Shown here: piece after piece, positions 18,324 through 27,167 of the stretch | Layout: each line of letters starts with the position of its first letter | Numbering within the stretch: the first letter of the stretch is position 1 | Source of the DNA: JAJDAT01 sp964570665 | GTDB taxonomy: Bacteria; Nitrospinota; Nitrospinia; Nitrospinales; JAJDAT01 | Assembly (NCBI GenBank): GCA_964570665.1 | Contig: CAZMZH010000017.1 | Location: 1-64,000 of the forward strand | Length of the DNA: 64,000 nt | Direction: 5' to 3' | The notes under the pieces: model-generated | The model's database searches: none | Told to the model about the DNA's origin: nothing | The model's input: the letters and a program-made list of their open reading frames with translations, nothing else | Position numbers and translations under genes: made by a program

Positions 18324-19100
18324 TTGAAAATCGTCGTTTGCGTTAAACAAGTATTAGACACCGCCGCCAAGATAAATATCCAAGGTGGAAAAGTAGATCC
18401 ATCTGGTATTCCAAGAATCATCAATCCTTATGACGAGTTTGCGATTGAAGAGGCGATAAGGATAAAAGAAAAAATAGAGGGGGTTGAAATAACAGTTGTT
18501 TCTTTGGGGCCCGAAACTTCTAAGGAAGTCCTTCGTTCTGCATTAGCTATGGGCGCCGATAACGCGATTCATTTACTCGATTCTGAGTTTGAAAAGCTTG
18601 ATAATTTAGGAGTGGCGCGGGCTTTAGCCTTAGCCATAAAATCTATTTCTTTTGATTTGATTTTATGCGGTCGCCAAGCTGTCGACGACGATATGGGGCA
18701 AATTGGAGGAGCTCTAGCGACCATTCTTGGTTTGCCATTGGCCACGGTGGTGACGAAATTAGATTTTTCAGATGATGGCTCAAAAGCAATCGCTACCCGG
18801 CAAATTGAAGGCGGTTCCGAGACGTTTGAATTAGCGTTGCCGGCTTTGCTGACTTGTCAAAAGGGATTGAACGAGCCTCGGTTACCTTCTTTAAAGGGTA
18901 TTATGAAGGCCAAGAAAAAAGAGGTTAAGATAATAGATTCTTCGGCCTTAGAATGGGATGAATTTCCTAAACCACGGGTGTTACAAGGCGACGCTTCTTT
19001 ACCGCTTAAAAGATCTGGGGGTTCCATTTTAGAAGGATCTCCCTCCGAAAAGGTTGCCAAACTGGTCCAATTATTAAGAGACGAAGCTAAAGTTGTTTGA
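18324..19100 (+). CDS. etfB: Electron transfer flavoprotein beta subunit
   Basis: EtfB binds AMP and, with EtfA (which holds FAD), passes electrons from acyl-CoA and other dehydrogenases to the quinone pool. The 258-residue protein shows family motifs: KIVVCVKQV at the N-terminus, NPYDEFAIEEA, LRSALAMGADNAI, CGRQAVDDDMGQIG and the C-terminal LPALLTCQKGLNEPRLPSL. I chose TTG at 18324 because CGAGGA lies 6 nt upstream and it gives the canonical (M)KIVVCVKQV start; the TTG at 18306 would add six unrelated residues. etfA usually follows directly, but here a 57-aa membrane protein gene follows instead. Confidence 0.93.
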   Translation: MKIVVCVKQVLDTAAKINIQGGKVDPSGIPRIINPYDEFAIEEAIRIKEKIEGVEITVVSLGPETSKEVLRSALAMGADNAIHLLDSEFEKLDNLGVARALALAIKSISFDLILCGRQAVDDDMGQIGGALATILGLPLATVVTKLDFSDDGSKAIATRQIEGGSETFELALPALLTCQKGLNEPRLPSLKGIMKAKKKEVKIIDSSALEWDEFPKPRVLQGDASLPLKRSGGSILEGSPSEKVAKLVQLLRDEAKVV

Positions 19101-19170
19101 TAGAACCTATTGCAGTATTCTATTAGGTATTTAGTGAACTAAATAAGAATTTGAACTGAATGAAAAGGTT

Positions 19171-19344
19171 ATGACGAATATAGTAAATCGAACTAAAGAA
19201 CTTGGCGCCCGTTATAAGAGCGAGATTGGGCTTGCCGTCCTTATCCTTTATGTTTTTTTATTGGGTCTTGGAACAATTGGCGAATTGTGGGAAGTAGAAT
19301 GGATTCTTGACTTACCTATATTCCGACCCCCAGGAAAATACTAA
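19171..19344 (+). CDS. 57-residue single-span membrane protein
   Basis: The ORF has AAAAGG 2 nt before its ATG and encodes MTNIVNRTKELGARYKSE, then a hydrophobic span (GLAVLILYVFLLGLGTIG), then an acidic/aromatic tail (ELWEVEWILDLPIFRPP). It lies 70 bp downstream of etfB on the same strand. A coding signal is suggested by the RBS, the clean N-basic/TM/tail layout and proline-rich end. It could help attach an electron-transfer complex to the membrane, but that is only a positional guess. Confidence 0.6.
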   Translation: MTNIVNRTKELGARYKSEIGLAVLILYVFLLGLGTIGELWEVEWILDLPIFRPPGKY

Positions 19345-19397
19345 ACATATAGTTTTCGAACGCCCACCAAGTTTTCCTTTTTTATACCTAATTTTTT

Positions 19398-20807
19398 TTA
19401 AGGTTTTATTCCTGATATATTGGCTATGTGCGGATCTTGGCCGGTGTTGATTATTCCTTCTAATGTTGGCGCTGCTGCGTCGCGTGGAGTTAAGGAAAAT
19501 CCCAAATCGAACTGTGCATTTAAAGTAGATATGATGGTCGTGTGATCAAAAGGCGACCCGCCCGCTGGAGGCGCAAAAATCGAGTTCGCTTTTATATAAG
19601 GATTGATCAATAAAGTTGGAACTCGAACGCCAAAGCGATTAAAATCAAATCCGGTAACCGATCCGGATTGAAATGGCGATGTTGCCGGTGGCGGGCAAAC
19701 GTGGTCGTAGGTTCCGCCATGCTCGTCGTAGGTTATTATCAATAGAGTTTTCTTGAAAACCTCGGGGTTGGCCGCCAACGAATCATAAACGTTTTGCAAA
19801 AATGCCTCCCCGTTAGCGACGCTTATTTTTGGCGTTTCGAATACATAGGGTCCAAAAGTATGCCCAAAAATATGAAATGGCCCGAGAGTAATCTCGCTTC
19901 CACCAGGATGATTGCTGTTTCCAGAGCCGCCAATGTTAGTGTATCGAGGTTCGATAAAAGAATAAGGCGGCAAGCTGTCGTTTAAAACGTCTTCGGCAAA
20001 AGTGGGGCTGGGATCTGAAGAAGAAAACTCATCTATTTTCAATTTTGGAGATTCGGAAGAAGAGCCGTAATGGATTACGTTTCTCGATTCGGGTTTTTTT
20101 CTGTCAAAAATAATCTCTTCCGCAGCGGCAACCAAAACATCTTGGACCAATAATGATATTGGAAAATCATTGAAATAAACTTTCCAATTAGCTTGTCCAA
20201 ACCCAAATTTTTTATCCAATAATCCAAACACCGACGGCGAAGAAACAGGAAAACCGTGAATATAGTCGCTGTCGTTCAAATATGCGAATATGTTTCCGTT
20301 ATCATTATATGTTCCGGGAGTAGCGCAATGGGTAAACACGCGATTGGGATAGGTCTGATTGGGAGCCGAGGCAAACCATTGATCGCAAACTGCATAATTT
20401 TGAACAAGGGCTGAAGTAACTGGAAGATCAGATGATCGGTAATAATGCATTATGTCAGTCGAATCGGTCTGAACGTTTGCTATATTGGCATAATTATATA
20501 CAAAACCGCCCATGGTTTCTGATCCGGAAGAGGAATTAGGCGCGAAAATTTGTTGGTTCATTTGATCGAACGATTCGCCTGGGTCGGGAAATGGCATGGT
20601 AAAAATTTCTTGCCCCGACGAAGGATTTTTCCAAACTTTGATTTTTTGCGAATTGGGGTCGGAAGGATTTGTCAGATTGTACTCCGTTCCGCTCAACCCA
20701 CCTCCGTTCGATGAATTGGGAACCATATCCCCCAATATATTGTCAAAGGACCTATTTTCCATCATTAGAACAACGATATGTTCGATTCCAGGCAATATGG
20801 ATGACAT
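19398..20807 (-). CDS. Phosphoesterase family protein (phospholipase C/acid phosphatase-like)
   Basis: A 469-residue member of the bacterial phospholipase C/AcpA phosphoesterase family (PF04185). The metal/nucleophile motif HIVVLMMENRSFDNILG sits at residues about 10-26, and the second metal motif LLIITYDEHGGTYDHVCPP lies near residue 350. Other family blocks include QNYAVCDQWFASAPNQTYPN. Most family members are exported, often by Tat, but this one starts 9 residues before the motif with no signal peptide. Thus it is either cytoplasmic or the true N-terminus differs; no upstream in-frame start is evident. It hydrolyses phosphate esters; the substrate cannot be told. Confidence 0.85.
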   Translation of the reverse strand: MSSILPGIEHIVVLMMENRSFDNILGDMVPNSSNGGGLSGTEYNLTNPSDPNSQKIKVWKNPSSGQEIFTMPFPDPGESFDQMNQQIFAPNSSSGSETMGGFVYNYANIANVQTDSTDIMHYYRSSDLPVTSALVQNYAVCDQWFASAPNQTYPNRVFTHCATPGTYNDNGNIFAYLNDSDYIHGFPVSSPSVFGLLDKKFGFGQANWKVYFNDFPISLLVQDVLVAAAEEIIFDRKKPESRNVIHYGSSSESPKLKIDEFSSSDPSPTFAEDVLNDSLPPYSFIEPRYTNIGGSGNSNHPGGSEITLGPFHIFGHTFGPYVFETPKISVANGEAFLQNVYDSLAANPEVFKKTLLIITYDEHGGTYDHVCPPPATSPFQSGSVTGFDFNRFGVRVPTLLINPYIKANSIFAPPAGGSPFDHTTIISTLNAQFDLGFSLTPRDAAAPTLEGIINTGQDPHIANISGIKP

Positions 20808-20968
20808 TGCAAGCCTCCGACTGATAATTTTTTGGAGTATGAAATTTTTTTTATCTTTCCGATTTTACTCCCGTCGCTAAATTGGGTCAACTGAGTTCTT
20901 TAACTATTTTAGGGCTTGCAATTTCTTCAAAAAAGACGAAAATAAAGCGAAAATTAATTTATTGAATA

Positions 20969-22033
20969 ATGGCAATGCAGAATATATCTAAGACTTTAAA
21001 TGGAAGAGGAGTATCTGAAAATTTACCCAATCGTTTTAAACCGTTTGCCCAAGCAGTCGACGATTACTGTCACGAAGCGGAAACTTCTAATCCCGAAACC
21101 GTATTTTTTAAAGATGTGTCTCGGACTATTCTTTCTAAAAACGATAGTCCGGATATCCCTTTTGAATCGAGTTTAAATCCGTATAGAGGGTGCGAACACG
21201 GTTGTGTTTATTGCTATGCGCGTCCTATGCATGAATATATGGAGTGGTCCGCCGGACTGGATTTTGAAACGAAGATATTGGTCAAAGAGGACGCCCCACA
21301 ATTGCTCGAAAAAACTCTTTCTTCCAAGAATTGGAAACCTCAAACAGTTGCGCTTAGCGGCGCTACAGATCCTTATCAACCGGCCGAGAGAAGTTTTGAG
21401 ATTTCTAGAAAATGCCTCCAAGTTTTTTTGAAATTTCGTAATCCTGTTGTAGCCATTACAAAGAATTTTTTGGCGACACGAGACGTCGATTTATTTTCTC
21501 AATTGGCGGAACATAACACTTCGGCAATATATATTTCGCTTAATAGTTTAGACGCTTCTCTTGCCCGAAAAATGGAACCGCGAGCGTCGTCGCCTGAGCG
21601 TCGGCTAGAAGCTATACGTAAGTTTAGCAAAGCTAAAGTGCCTGTTGGCGTTTTGGTAGCTCCGATTATTCCTGGATTGAACGATTTTGAAATTCCGGCA
21701 GTTTTAAATGCGGCGGCAGAAGCCGGAGCTAGTTTTGCGGGTTATGTTGTTCTAAGATTGCCGTTTGGGGTGGAGGATTTGTTTACAGAATGGTTAGACG
21801 ACGCTTACCCAAACAAAAAGGATAAAGTATTAAATCGTCTGCGCTCTTTGCGAAGCGGTTCTCTTTATAATTCTGATTTTAAATCGCGCATGGTTGGTGA
21901 GGGGGTTTTTGCGAAACAAATTGCAGATTTGTTCGAATTATCGCGAAAAAAAGCTGGAATTACAGGCCGAGGACCCATTTTAGATACCAAAGGTTTTATC
22001 CCTCCGACTGGTCGTCAGCTCACCTTATTTTAA
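20969..22033 (+). CDS. PA0069-family radical SAM protein
   Basis: The 354-residue protein has the radical SAM cluster motif CEHGCVYCYARP (Cx3Cx2C) at about residue 76, in SLNPYRGCEHGCVYCYARP, which is the signature of the PA0069/Rv2578c (SplB-like) group. Further family features are ALSGATDPYQPAER, TKNFLATRDVDL and VLVAPIIPGLND (SAM-binding strand). The [4Fe-4S] cluster cleaves SAM to a 5'-deoxyadenosyl radical. The biological substrate of this group is not established. It stands alone, divergent from the phosphoesterase gene. Confidence 0.92.
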   Translation: MAMQNISKTLNGRGVSENLPNRFKPFAQAVDDYCHEAETSNPETVFFKDVSRTILSKNDSPDIPFESSLNPYRGCEHGCVYCYARPMHEYMEWSAGLDFETKILVKEDAPQLLEKTLSSKNWKPQTVALSGATDPYQPAERSFEISRKCLQVFLKFRNPVVAITKNFLATRDVDLFSQLAEHNTSAIYISLNSLDASLARKMEPRASSPERRLEAIRKFSKAKVPVGVLVAPIIPGLNDFEIPAVLNAAAEAGASFAGYVVLRLPFGVEDLFTEWLDDAYPNKKDKVLNRLRSLRSGSLYNSDFKSRMVGEGVFAKQIADLFELSRKKAGITGRGPILDTKGFIPPTGRQLTLF

Positions 22034-22064
22034 TGAGATCTTTTCTTTTGATTTCAGTGCGAGC

Positions 22065-22934
22065 TTAATTTTTTGGCTCAGCCCAAGCTTGTTGAATTAA
22101 TGTAAAAGATTGATGTACTAGATGACATTTTTTGCAAGATTGAACGCCAATGGTTTCAACGATTTCCCAAAATTTTTCTGGGTTTGGTTCTCCCGTCGCT
22201 AAATCTTTTTTAATGTCTTGGATAACTTCTAAAATATCGTCGTTTACAAAAAACTGGCGAACGGATACTGCCGATCGAGACCATTCGGAAACGTGGCATT
22301 TAGAACAAACAGACCGAAGTTCTTTAATTCTTTTTTGGAAGTGATTAGCCGCTTGAAAAACCTTCATGTATTGTTCTTGTGAAAAATTTACCGTCATTTC
22401 TTTAAAATTTGAGGATAAGCGATACATAAAAGCTTTGTAATCCATTTCTTCTTCGGCAATGGGATCTGTGATTTTTATTTTTTTTACGGATGGCATGTGA
22501 TACCTCGCCCACACCGGTAAATAATTTTTGGAATGACATTTAGAGCAGGTTTCCGCAACAGGGCCCGAAGCTTTTTTTATTTGTTTTGGGTCGTGGCTTG
22601 TTACTGAGTCGGTAAATTTTTTGGCCGCATTTAAATCAAATAAATCTTCCCATTCAGGAACCCATTTGGCCGCTTCTCTATAGTTTTCTAAAAAACGTTT
22701 CGCTCCGGCCTCTGCGTTTTTCCAATCGTTTTCTTTCATATCAACAAAGACGCCGCCGAAAGCGCCGCTAATTTTATGCATTTGTTGGGTCCAACGTGGC
22801 GTTTTGCTTTCTGGCGGATAAAATTTATCTAATGATTTTGGGGGTGGAGAAATTACGTAATCGCCCGCAAAAAGGATTTTTGGAACGACAAGCAGAATTA
22901 GCGCTACAGTGGCCAAAAGCAGTCGAATTTTCAT
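22065..22934 (-). CDS. Periplasmic triheme c-type cytochrome
   Basis: The 289-residue protein starts with a signal peptide (KIRLLLATVALILLVVPKIL, then FAGD). Three CxxCH haem-binding motifs follow: ETCSKCHSKN, RSVCSKCHVSE and QSCKKCHLVHQ. The first is central and the other two are near the C-terminus. The rest is helical with conserved-looking aromatic and basic residues. It probably carries electrons in the periplasm; no partner reductase or oxidase is adjacent. It ends 31 bp from the convergent radical SAM gene. Some multihaem cytochrome c' or cytochrome c-type proteins have a similar layout, but I do not recognise a named family. Confidence 0.85.
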   Translation of the reverse strand: MKIRLLLATVALILLVVPKILFAGDYVISPPPKSLDKFYPPESKTPRWTQQMHKISGAFGGVFVDMKENDWKNAEAGAKRFLENYREAAKWVPEWEDLFDLNAAKKFTDSVTSHDPKQIKKASGPVAETCSKCHSKNYLPVWARYHMPSVKKIKITDPIAEEEMDYKAFMYRLSSNFKEMTVNFSQEQYMKVFQAANHFQKRIKELRSVCSKCHVSEWSRSAVSVRQFFVNDDILEVIQDIKKDLATGEPNPEKFWEIVETIGVQSCKKCHLVHQSFTLIQQAWAEPKN

Positions 22935-23187
22935 GAGTCCTCTGGTGAAAATGACGGGATTATTTATAAATATAGAAAAGAGTATTAAGGAAAATCTCTA
23001 AAATGGTTTCTGATCACGAGCAGAATTCTTAAAGTAGTAGGCTGCGAGTTGCCTCAAATAAAAATATTTAATTATTATTTCTTTAAAGGATTTTTCAAAA
23101 AAGGTAATTTTATTGTATTACATTAAAAATTCTATTTCTTGATAATTTTTATCGGTTCTAATGTTTACCAATACCAGCTCTACCGGG

Positions 23188-25956
23188 CTAATCATAGAAT
23201 GTTTCTTGAGCGTTATAGTAATTGGATCGGTTTTTTCTATCTTCCAACCTTACGGGTGTTTGATGTGAGTTTTGATGTTTGGAACCTAGTCTGACTGCAA
23301 AAGCCCCGCGAACTAGCGCGCCTTTTTTTTGTGCAACTTCGTAGTTTTTTTTGTCAATAACCGCTTTATAAAAATTGGCCAGATGAAGTTTGGTTGTTCC
23401 AAAATCAGCTCCCTGCAAATTGGCTCCCATGTAATTTCCAGCCTGTAAATTTGCCATTGAAAAGTTGGCGTCGCTAAAATCCGCTTTCTCAAATTTAGAT
23501 TCGGCTAGATTTGCGTATTTGAAACTGGACCTTGAAAAATTAGCTTCTGAAAAATCCAATTTTTCCTTTTCGTTTTCTTCTTTATTCTCTTTGTCATCTT
23601 CTGTGAAGTTTTGGCGATCAAAATTTAAATCGTGAAAAAATTGAAAAACAATTTTTTTTGGTAGTTTTTTATAGAGAGTGATTCGTTTAATTAATGAAAT
23701 AAATCCTTGAGAATCTCCCCAATCCACCTCGGTGGGTCTATTAGATGTTTTTCCGCAATAAGCGCAAAAAGCTAATAAGGCTGTTGTTGAATTTGAGAAA
23801 AAACGATTTAGGTTTTTCTGATCTGTTTCTAAGCCCATTTCAATCAACGCTTCCTGAATAGGTAGATTATTTTTAACAGCCTCGGATAAAAATAATCCAA
23901 ATTGGATTTGCAGCTTTTTTATTCCCTCTAGATCGTGGAAAAATCGTTTTTCTTCGCCTCTTAATAATTTTAGGATTTGATTATCCAAAATAATTGGACC
24001 TGTAAGTTTGATCCATTTTACTAAGGCTTGGTTCAATTTCCAGCCTTCATCGCCTTTAGATTCTTTGTGGATTGCCCTTTGGTTTCTCATTTGCCATGCG
24101 GTGTCGGATAAACACCGCGCCATTAAGTAATTTTGTAGGCTTGAAAAAGAAAAGTAAAAAACACGTTCGTTTTTTGGCGTCCATTTTGCGTCCATGAAAC
24201 TAGTCGTCATTAAACCTAATAACGGATCGGGACTAGAAAAGAAATTTTTTAGGGAATCTAAAGAATCTTTTCGACCTGCGTCGTGAATTCGATTTCGAAT
24301 TTGGTCTAAGGTTGCGGCGCCTCCATGATTAACGCAAGCAACCGCAATTTCTTCCAAAAGGCGAAAATAATCTTTTTCCAGTATGGGCCATGGTTGTTTA
24401 GCAAGTTTTTTCATCAAATTAAATGAGTGCAAAACAACAATTTCGTAAATATCGTTGGGGGCTTTCCCGTGTAGGTTTTCATTTAGCGCGATATCGGTGA
24501 GTGTTTGGTTAATCCAAGGATTGCCAGAAATATTTTCGAACCAATCCGAATTAAGTTTGGAGAAAATTTCATCCGAACCGATTTTTATTTGTTTCTTCAG
24601 AGCGTTTTGCCATTTAATCCGATTATCGAATGCTAAAAATTTAGTTGAGTTGGCCCTAGTTTTATGGATTTCGAATTTGAGGGGCAATAAGGAAAGACAT
24701 AAAACTTTGTTCCCCAGGGCTTCGGCAACCGATTGGGCGGGGATATTGTGAGAAGAAATCGCAATTTTTAAATTTCCATTTTTGTCTTCTTCGATGAGTT
24801 GGTTTGTCCTTTTGATAAAACTATCGAATGCAGCGACCGACTCAGAGTTTAACCAAAGGTCGTCAAGAAACTCTAAAATCAAAACAGTTTTTCTGTCGGG
24901 CGGAAATAATTGCGGATGTTCTGTTTCAAAAAACCCTTGGGATTGTAAACTTTCTAGTATGCCGGATACCGGGTTACTGGTAGAAAGTATTTTTGACGCG
25001 GGGACGATTATTGGGAGATGACTTGCAAAGGGATTATTTGGGGAGGCAAGTGTAGCGGCCCATTTTTTAAACATTACGGATTTACCGGAGCCCGGATCAC
25101 CTGCCACTAGAAAAAAAGGGGGCGAGTCTTCATTATGGAGCCATTCATTTAAACAATTTTGAGCGTCTTCAATGAAACAAGGTTCTAACCATGTTTCTTT
25201 TGTCATACCCTTTCCCGGATTAGGCCAGTATTCGGCTTGCGGGGGGATGTAAACTTCACTTGTTAAGTTAGTAAGTGGAATTTTATAAGAAACGACCGAT
25301 TTCAAATAAAAAGAGAAATCTTTTTCTACTTCGCGAATAGAGTTGATATCCGGCCGGCAAAAACCGAGAAAGGGCCTATATCGATGGGATTTTTTCGAAG
25401 CGATATCGAATAAATTTGCCAGAAATAAATTTTCGCAAGCGAATATAAATACTTTGGTTTTGCTTTTATCGAGACCAAACTCCTCCATTTGCGTCGCTAA
25501 GAGTTTACACAACTCGGGAATAGGTGGATAGGTTCTTGGATTGGAATCGATGACATCGGATAAAGGAAAAGTTTCTGCGGCTACGGAAAGTTTTTGTAGT
25601 TCTTTTTCAAATTTTTTCCAATTGCATTTATTCAATCTCGACCTATCCAAAGGTTCATTAGAAATTCGCGTCAAGGCTGTTTGAAACCCTTGACGATAGG
25701 CATCCAATATCAATAAGGCATAAGCTTCTCCCGGTTTTTCTAGTTTGCAAGCCTCGGCTATATCAAGAAAAGGTTTGTTTGATTTTTCGAAATTTTTCGG
25801 GAGTTGGTAGAGAGTTTTTAAACCGACGGTTCGGCAAAACGCTTTTAAAGGATTACCTATAGCTAAATTTAAACCATTCAGCCAGAATTCCTTGGGCGGT
25901 AATTCGGTTTTTCCTATTTTATCTTGAAGTGGGACGTCTATGATAAAGATCTCCAA
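23188..25956 (-). CDS. NACHT/STAND-like P-loop NTPase with pentapeptide repeats
   Basis: The 922-residue protein has four parts. Residues 1-~250 are an unrecognised domain. A P-loop NTPase follows, with Walker A GDPGSGKS at 286-293 and Walker B VLILEFLDDL at 358-367, typical of NACHT/STAND switches. A helical region (~450-790) comes next. The C-terminus (~805-875) has pentapeptide repeats with the A(D/N)LxX pattern, such as FSEANF, SKFEKADFSDANF and MGANLQGADF. STAND proteins in bacteria often act as sensors in signalling or antiphage immunity, with N-terminal effector and C-terminal sensor. Here the repeats would be the sensor and the unknown N-terminus the effector. It is not in an operon. 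The function is inferred. Confidence 0.75.
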   Translation of the reverse strand: MEIFIIDVPLQDKIGKTELPPKEFWLNGLNLAIGNPLKAFCRTVGLKTLYQLPKNFEKSNKPFLDIAEACKLEKPGEAYALLILDAYRQGFQTALTRISNEPLDRSRLNKCNWKKFEKELQKLSVAAETFPLSDVIDSNPRTYPPIPELCKLLATQMEEFGLDKSKTKVFIFACENLFLANLFDIASKKSHRYRPFLGFCRPDINSIREVEKDFSFYLKSVVSYKIPLTNLTSEVYIPPQAEYWPNPGKGMTKETWLEPCFIEDAQNCLNEWLHNEDSPPFFLVAGDPGSGKSVMFKKWAATLASPNNPFASHLPIIVPASKILSTSNPVSGILESLQSQGFFETEHPQLFPPDRKTVLILEFLDDLWLNSESVAAFDSFIKRTNQLIEEDKNGNLKIAISSHNIPAQSVAEALGNKVLCLSLLPLKFEIHKTRANSTKFLAFDNRIKWQNALKKQIKIGSDEIFSKLNSDWFENISGNPWINQTLTDIALNENLHGKAPNDIYEIVVLHSFNLMKKLAKQPWPILEKDYFRLLEEIAVACVNHGGAATLDQIRNRIHDAGRKDSLDSLKNFFSSPDPLLGLMTTSFMDAKWTPKNERVFYFSFSSLQNYLMARCLSDTAWQMRNQRAIHKESKGDEGWKLNQALVKWIKLTGPIILDNQILKLLRGEEKRFFHDLEGIKKLQIQFGLFLSEAVKNNLPIQEALIEMGLETDQKNLNRFFSNSTTALLAFCAYCGKTSNRPTEVDWGDSQGFISLIKRITLYKKLPKKIVFQFFHDLNFDRQNFTEDDKENKEENEKEKLDFSEANFSRSSFKYANLAESKFEKADFSDANFSMANLQAGNYMGANLQGADFGTTKLHLANFYKAVIDKKNYEVAQKKGALVRGAFAVRLGSKHQNSHQTPVRLEDRKNRSNYYNAQETFYD

Positions 25957-26170
25957 ATATGATTTAAAATAAAATCTCTTAAATCCATTTTGTTAATCGC
26001 CATAAAAATCGGTTATTCGAATCCTTATTTATTTTATATTAGAAAGCGCTAAAAACGAAAAAAAAGCGATTTTCCGTTTTTGAAATTTTTACAGGATCGA
26101 CAACTAGATATAAATAAACGGTAGAGGCGGAATTTTTCGGCGGGGTATCGGAGGGAAAGTTTTCAAAACA

Positions 26171-26213
26171 AAAACGGATTCTCTACTTCCTTTTTGGAAG
26201 AGGAATCCGTTTT
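26171..26213. terminator. Bidirectional terminator after tRNA-Asn
   Basis: AAAACGGATTC (26171-26181) and GAATCCGTTTT form the outer stem, and CTTCC/GGAAG (26186-26200) the inner stem around a T5 loop. T-rich runs lie on both sides, so it can stop the minus-strand tRNA transcript and rightward transcripts. Confidence 0.7.
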
Positions 26214-26219
26214 TTATTT

Positions 26220-26294
26220 TGGCTCCGGAGACAGGACTCGAACCTGTAACACATCGGTTAACAGCCGATTGCGCTACCATTGCGCCACTCCGGA
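26220..26294 (-). tRNA. tRNA-Asn (anticodon GTT)
   Basis: On the minus strand the acceptor TCCGGAG pairs with CTCCGGA. The anticodon stem CGG/CCG region closes a CTGTTAA loop giving anticodon GTT, and the T-arm contains GGTTCGAGTCC. The discriminator is G and the CCA end is encoded (26220-26222). Length is 75 nt including CCA. A terminator hairpin follows immediately. Confidence 0.97.
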
Positions 26295-26363
26295 ATGGTA
26301 TTAATTAAAGCCCTTAATTGGGCTATAAACATTTGTTTTTTAAAAAGTAAAAAAACGACTTGA

Positions 26364-26391
26364 ATGGTAAGGTCTGTTTTTTTGAAGTCAA
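26364..26391 (-). promoter_or_regulatory. Candidate tRNA-Asn promoter
   Basis: On the minus strand TTGACT (26386-26391) and TACCAT (26364-26369) are separated by 16 bp, matching 5/6 and 4/6 of the sigma-70 consensus. The expected start lies about 60 bp upstream of the mature tRNA. Confidence 0.38.
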
Positions 26392-26529
26392 GATGGTATT
26401 TCAAACGCAACCGGTTGTCAAGCGGATTCCTTGGGGTTTTCGCGAGGGGTTTGAGGCGAAATTGAGCTGCCTGAAAAAACGTTTTAAATTAATATTTTTG
26501 TGGTTTTGAGAAATTAACGCCTTGCATAG

Positions 26530-26569
26530 GTAAAAATAGAGGATCAACTTTAATTAGTTGACCCTCTAT
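26530..26569 (-). terminator. Rho-independent terminator
   Basis: AGTTGACCCTCTAT (26556-26569) pairs with ATAGAGGATCAACT (26536-26549) with one wobble, followed on the minus strand by TTTTTACC. It would terminate the 68-codon gene just upstream. Confidence 0.65.
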
Positions 26570-26581
26570 CGCCACCAAAAC

Positions 26582-26788
26582 TTAGTTAGTCGAACAAAAG
26601 TTATCAAAATAAAATTCCAATTCTTTCTTTTTCTTGCGAGTTTGCTTAACTGTTGTGGTTGTTTTTGTTTTGCTATCTCCATTTGCGTCTTCGAAGAAAG
26701 CGTTCCAATAACGTTTACTTAATTCGTTACTAGTAATAACTTTTTTTAACTTTCCTTCTCTGTCTAAAACTTTTACTTGATAAAACAT
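26582..26788 (-). CDS. Small basic protein of unknown function
   Basis: I take the ATG at 26788 as the start because GGAGGG lies 4 nt upstream; this gives 68 residues (MFYQVKVLDREGKLKKVI). A longer reading from 26848 would add a hydrophobic stretch without an RBS. The middle has ELSKRYWNAFFEDANGD and a Thr/Lys-rich stretch (KTKTTTTVKQTRKKKKEL). Its own terminator follows. It could be a small nucleic-acid- or protein-binding factor, but no family is recognised. Confidence 0.6.
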   Translation of the reverse strand: MFYQVKVLDREGKLKKVITSNELSKRYWNAFFEDANGDSKTKTTTTVKQTRKKKKELEFYFDNFCSTN

Positions 26789-27077
26789 GAGACCCTCCGT
26801 TCCATTAGCAGAAAACGTACCGATAGATAAAGAGAACCAAAAAAACAATGACGCTATCTTTCGCCATCAATTTGTAGCCGACAGTGTTAAAATCCGGCAT
26901 CTAAATTATATACTAATTATAGTAAATTTAAAAAAATTTATTATAATTTATACATAATTATTTTTTTGATTAAAATGCTATTTCCATCCTTTCTTAAAAA
27001 TATTGGACAAAGTTTGGTTAGCAATTAAATATTCGTTAGAATACCTATATTATGAGACGTAAAAATAATTTCGCCAG

Positions 27078-27101
27078 TATTGTCAACATTTTGTGACAAT
27101 A
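27078..27101 (+). promoter_or_regulatory. Inverted repeat upstream of the triple-repeat lipoprotein gene
   Basis: TATTGTCA (27078-27085) and TGACAATA (27094-27101) are perfect inverted arms separated by 8 bp. A -10-like TATATT follows at about 27106-27111. The layout resembles a dimeric-regulator operator over a promoter for the gene starting at 27168. The remaining gap from 26789 is AT-rich, without a supported gene. Confidence 0.42.
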
Positions 27102-27167
27102 TTTTATATTTGTAACATGTGTAAACTTAAGGACTTATCCCGATTTAGGGACTAAATGGAGCCTCTG

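Noticed and set aside
26220..26294. tRNA-Asn as a phage attachment site
   Set aside because: No integrase or duplicated tRNA 3' end is present near either phage-like region; the neighbours are ordinary host genes.
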